DNA of 53,441 nucleotides from DASVDE01 sp963740065 (lineage in GTDB: Bacteria > Actinomycetota > Thermoleophilia > Solirubrobacterales > 70-9): assembly GCA_963740065.1 (NCBI GenBank), contig CAVUCS010000010.1:1-53441 (forward strand), read 5' to 3'. Positions within the stretch are counted from its first letter, which is position 1. Each line of letters begins with the position of its first letter. Positions 51,411 through 53,441 of this stretch are shown piece after piece. The position numbers and the translations under genes were made by a program. The notes beneath the pieces were generated by a model, which worked only from the letters and a program-made list of their open reading frames with translations, had not been told where the DNA came from and searched no databases.

Positions 51411-51447
51411 CAGATGTAGTACATGAGCCGTTGGTGCCAAGAGATGG

Positions 51448-51467
51448 CTCTATCAAGCCAAGTAGCG
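51448..51467 (+). repeat. Left copy of 20-bp direct repeat (att-like)
   Basis: CTCTATCAAGCCAAGTAGCG; 17 of 20 bases match 53401-53420 (CTCTA, three mismatches, then AGCCAAGTAGCG). It sits just upstream of cysK and brackets, with the right copy, the region holding a recombinase remnant, as attachment-site repeats do. Confidence 0.5.
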
Positions 51468-51935
51468 CCTACTGCCTGCGCCCTGTGGACCAGTACAGGG
51501 ACCAATCAAGGTGCTGGAACGTCGATGACGCAACCGCACGCGGTGGCCAATCCGCGTGCCAATTGTTCAGGTTGATCGGGCTCGCCGTCATCCGAAACCC
51601 AGCCCGCAACCCCCAACGACTCACTCGGAAATTCGAAGGTCCAACGCCTCGAGTTTCCTCCGATCGTATGTCGCGGCTCCCTTTCCCCGGACTCAAACGA
51701 ACGACCGTTCCTTCGGGAATGTGCTATCGAGTGGACCACCACGCCATTCTCGCCAGGATTCAATGCGCACAAGGTGCTGCCCGTATAGCAAAGCAACCTG
51801 GGGGCCAGCTAGGACTCGCCCATGCCGCAGGCTCCGAGACTTCGGTGCTAAGGAAGTGAAAGAGGGATCATTACTCGGGCGCTCCACGATCTGTGTTGCG
51901 CCACGCATTCATGATGTCAATGACTAGCTGGTTGT
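51468..51935. other. Lower-GC spacer without a convincing gene
   Basis: 470 bases with hand-counted lines of 53-62% GC, against about 73% in a coding line of the core. A minus-strand ORF at 51506-51796 (96 codons, with TFEFPSESLGVAGWVSDDGE) has no recognisable family and no ribosome site. CCCTGT/ACAGGG (51482-51499) is a small stem, and GTGGACCA (about 51485) recurs near 53341. I see no RNA gene. Confidence 0.4.
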
Positions 51936-52116
51936 TCACTTCAGCGACGCAATCCTAGCCTGCGTGTCGGCTCGCTCCAGATAGGGGTCGAGCATCTCCG
52001 GCCGCTTCCTCCTCGTTGCCGGGCATCAGGTGCCCATAGCGGTCGAGGGTGATCGAGATGTTCGGCGTGGCCCATGTAGGTCGAGAGGGCCTTGGCGTTG
52101 ACGCCGGCGGGGTCTT
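51936..52116 (-). pseudogene. Tyrosine-type integrase, C-terminal remnant
   Basis: Only the last ~60 codons of a phage-type site-specific recombinase survive, in three frames: DPAGVNAKALSTYMGHA, then NISITLDRYGHLMPGNEEEA after removing one base near 52065, then MLDPYLERADTQARIASLK to a TGA at 51936. The GH motif and the nucleophilic Tyr in DRYGH are recognisable and diagnostic of the family. The N-terminal and most catalytic residues are missing, so it cannot be active as shown. Confidence 0.7.
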
Positions 52117-52123
52117 TCGTGGC

Positions 52124-52357
52124 TCAACTCAGAGATGCGCCAAACAGCAACGAGGCGACGACCGCGAACACGACCAGGGCGGCCAGAGTGCCTTTGAACA
52201 CCGCCCATGCAATGTGGCTCTCTGAGAGCGGGACACGCTCGGGTGGCGCGTAGTGCTCAGTCCACCCCGAGCCATCCCAGAGACGCAATCCGCCCGCGTG
52301 TTCATACCAGCCGGCAGACGTCGAGGCGACTTCTTTCGGTGCTTCGCTCTCAGCCAT
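52124..52357 (-). CDS. DUF2510-domain small membrane protein
   Basis: 77 residues. An N-terminal DUF2510 motif, AGWYEHAGGLRLWDGSGWTE, is followed by a single membrane helix near the C-terminus (GTLAALVVFAVVASLLFG). DUF2510 is an actinobacterial module of unknown function, often at the cytoplasmic face of membrane proteins. The ATG at 52357 overlaps the stop of the next upstream gene (TGATG), so it is co-translated with it. Confidence 0.7.
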   Translation of the reverse strand: MAESEAPKEVASTSAGWYEHAGGLRLWDGSGWTEHYAPPERVPLSESHIAWAVFKGTLAALVVFAVVASLLFGASLS

Positions 52358-52627
52358 CAGCCGCGTACTTGACCAGCCTCATCGACAATAAGGACCCTAC
52401 GCTTCTCGCCTGCGGTAATCGCGACAATGGCCCAGACGATTAGCCAGAGTCCCAACGTCAGGACACTGAGGACGAGGTGAAGCAGGCGATCGGGCCGGTG
52501 GCCCTTTACGAGGACCGTCTGGAATCCGCCTGCGACTCGACCCGCCAACCGCCGGAAGTGAAGTTCGACACCCGCTGGGCAGTGCCGTGCGTCGTCGATC
52601 GTCGGACGTCGCGGTTGATGCTTCCAA
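52357..52627 (-). CDS. Small membrane protein, probably frameshifted
   Basis: A TTG at 52627 opens EASTATSDD; dropping one base near 52597 leads into ARHCPAGVELHFRRLAGRVA, a Gly-Phe-Gln segment and a hydrophobic stretch RLLHLVLSVLTLGLWLIVWA (one or two helices), ending GEKRRVLIVDEAGQVRG. The helix pattern resembles small actinobacterial superinfection-immunity-like or DUF-type membrane proteins. A shorter reading from a TTG at 52548 is intact. No function can be assigned. Confidence 0.45.
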
Positions 52628-52729
52628 TTGCAGCCTCCCTCGCCGATTTTTGTGCCGTTCGGGATCGCAGCCTAACCGCTCAGAGGAACTTGAGGGATCG
52701 TTTGCACTCGATGCAGGACAGCGGGACTG

Positions 52730-53079
52730 CTAAGCCAAAGCTGCCGAGCGGGCGTCTACTTCCTGCTCGGCTCTCAGCGGCTCAATCTCGATGCGAGCGA
52801 CTTCGCCCGGTGCCAAGCCAGCTCCGCCCGCTTTCGAGCCAACGCGTCGGCCGAGAGAAAGCGACGCCGATCGTTCGTCGCGGCAAGCGAGAAGGTCGCC
52901 GCGACGGTGTTCTCGCCGGCGTCCTGCGAAATAACAGCGCCCGACCTCGGCGGCCGACCTTGGGAACGCGTCGAGAAAGCCCCCGCGGTCCCTATCCCTG
53001 CATAGCCCGTCATGGTGATGAGACCCGTACTCGGCGCGGCCGAAACGACGGTGCATGCCTGATCGAGCTGCTCGTCCAT
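52730..53079 (-). pseudogene. Unidentified protein next to the HicA-like gene, frameshifted
   Basis: From the ATG at 53079: MDEQLDQACTVVSAAPSTGL, then TMTGYAGIGTAGAF, FLDAFPRSAAEVG (other frame), VISQDAGENTVAATFSLAAT and, in a third reading, LAPGEVARIEIEPLRAEQEV to a stop at 52730. At least three single-base changes are needed to join these, so as shown it is broken. It starts 4 bases after the HicA-like stop, the place of an antitoxin, but I do not recognise a HicB fold. Confidence 0.4.
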
Positions 53080-53083
53080 CCGA

Positions 53084-53293
53084 TCACCGTCCCTGCCAAT
53101 CGAAACCGTAGCGCCTCAGCTGCGCGAGCAAGTGGCTTGCGCTCGAGGGCCGCTCGGCGTCCCTCTAGCTGGACCTTATTGATTTCGTCCGGAGCGAAGA
53201 ACATCTGGTGACGACCTTTCGTCGTCTTGACCTGCCACCCCTGCCTTCGGCGGCCTTGATGATCTCCTTGAGTTCCTTCTTTGTGATCGCCAT
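53084..53293 (-). pseudogene. HicA-like toxin, frameshifted
   Basis: From the ATG at 53293: MAITKKELKEIIKAAEG, then one base is missing and the frame continues WQVKTTKGRHQMFFAPDEI with the conserved His, then NKVQLEG; the end reads LAQLRRYGFDWQGR in a third frame to a TGA at 53084. Order and spacing match the ~70-residue HicA double-stranded-RNA-binding-like toxin family (KGxH core, Arg-rich Gly-Phe end). Two or more indels break the frame as given. Confidence 0.5.
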
Positions 53294-53327
53294 GGATTGT
53301 CGCACCTACTCGCTGCTCACGCTGTAT

Positions 53328-53390
53328 CCGTGGACAAACCGTGGACCAATGGATGGTCCACAGCAGCGGTTCACAGCGGTCCTTAGCGGT
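53328..53390 (+). repeat. Clustered short repeats beside the right direct repeat
   Basis: Two CCGTGGAC copies (53328-53335 and 53339-53346), a GTGGACC/GGTCCAC inverted repeat (53341-53347 and 53355-53361), and three AGCGGT copies at an exact 10-base step (53365, 53375, 53385). Helically phased short repeats next to an att-like site are typical of recombinase arm-binding or accessory-protein sites. Confidence 0.45.
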
Positions 53391-53400
53391 CTACATTCCC

Positions 53401-53420
53401 CTCTAGAGAGCCAAGTAGCG
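53401..53420 (+). repeat. Right copy of 20-bp direct repeat (att-like)
   Basis: CTCTAGAGAGCCAAGTAGCG; pairs with 51448-51467 with 17 of 20 identical bases, including a run of 12. The interval between the copies is 1.95 kb. Confidence 0.5.
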
Positions 53421-53441
53421 ATTTCCCAGGCACGGCTGACT

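Noticed and set aside
1..53441. CRISPR arrays, tRNA or rRNA genes
   Set aside because: I looked for regularly spaced repeats and for tRNA-like TPsiC arms and saw none that hold up; the only close repeats are the palindromes and the short array near 53.37 kb.

Overview
The window is high-GC bacterial DNA with short intergenic gaps, many 1-4 bp stop/start overlaps (ATGA, GTGA, TGATG) and frequent GTG/TTG starts. The protein set (actinobacterial-type SerC, LeuA and PcrA, menaquinone genes, GatCAB, DUF2510 and DUF4389 proteins) points to an actinobacterium. Class Thermoleophilia (Solirubrobacterales-like) is my best guess from overall flavour; there is no rRNA or other marker here to prove it.

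Left part (1-13.3 kb): a truncated tyrS diverges from a class A penicillin-binding protein. A ten-gene minus-strand run then reads from a cupin-type XRE regulator through leuC, leuD, a Tam-like methyltransferase, leuB, ilvE, cimA, a DegT aminotransferase and argH to a 3-methyladenine glycosylase. LeuCD and LeuB serve both leucine synthesis and the citramalate route to isoleucine that CimA opens. leuA stands apart (14.4-16.0 kb) behind an apparent leucine attenuator: a 19-codon leader peptide with seven Leu codons, whose Leu-codon tract is complementary to the leuA ribosome binding site.

Middle (16-34 kb): an MFS transporter, an RTX-repeat protein, a quinone-reductase-like MDR protein, the serC-serA pair, a DUF4389 membrane protein with a cupin, ilvC, then the menaquinone genes (menE divergent from menB-menA-menC-menD, with menF convergent) and ilvB-ilvN. 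A UDP-sulfoquinovose synthase gene (sulfolipid headgroup) diverges from a three-gene glycosyltransferase operon.

Right part (38.7-51.4 kb): type II NADH dehydrogenase, gatC-gatA-gatB, a GMC oxidoreductase, two small membrane proteins, and the minus-strand run cysK-cysE-pcrA-folD. The last 2 kb is different: lower GC, small multiply frameshifted genes, a tyrosine-recombinase remnant and a HicA-like gene, bracketed by a 20-bp imperfect direct repeat. It looks like a decayed integrative element.

Two themes cut across the window. First, long perfect inverted repeats sit between genes and also inside reading frames (three in one glycosyltransferase, one in menF), and two of them share the same arm sequence. 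Second, at least five conserved genes (MFS transporter, RTX protein, serC, cupin, folD) each carry a single-base frameshift; since serC and folD are normally needed, assembly or sequencing error is more likely than true gene loss.
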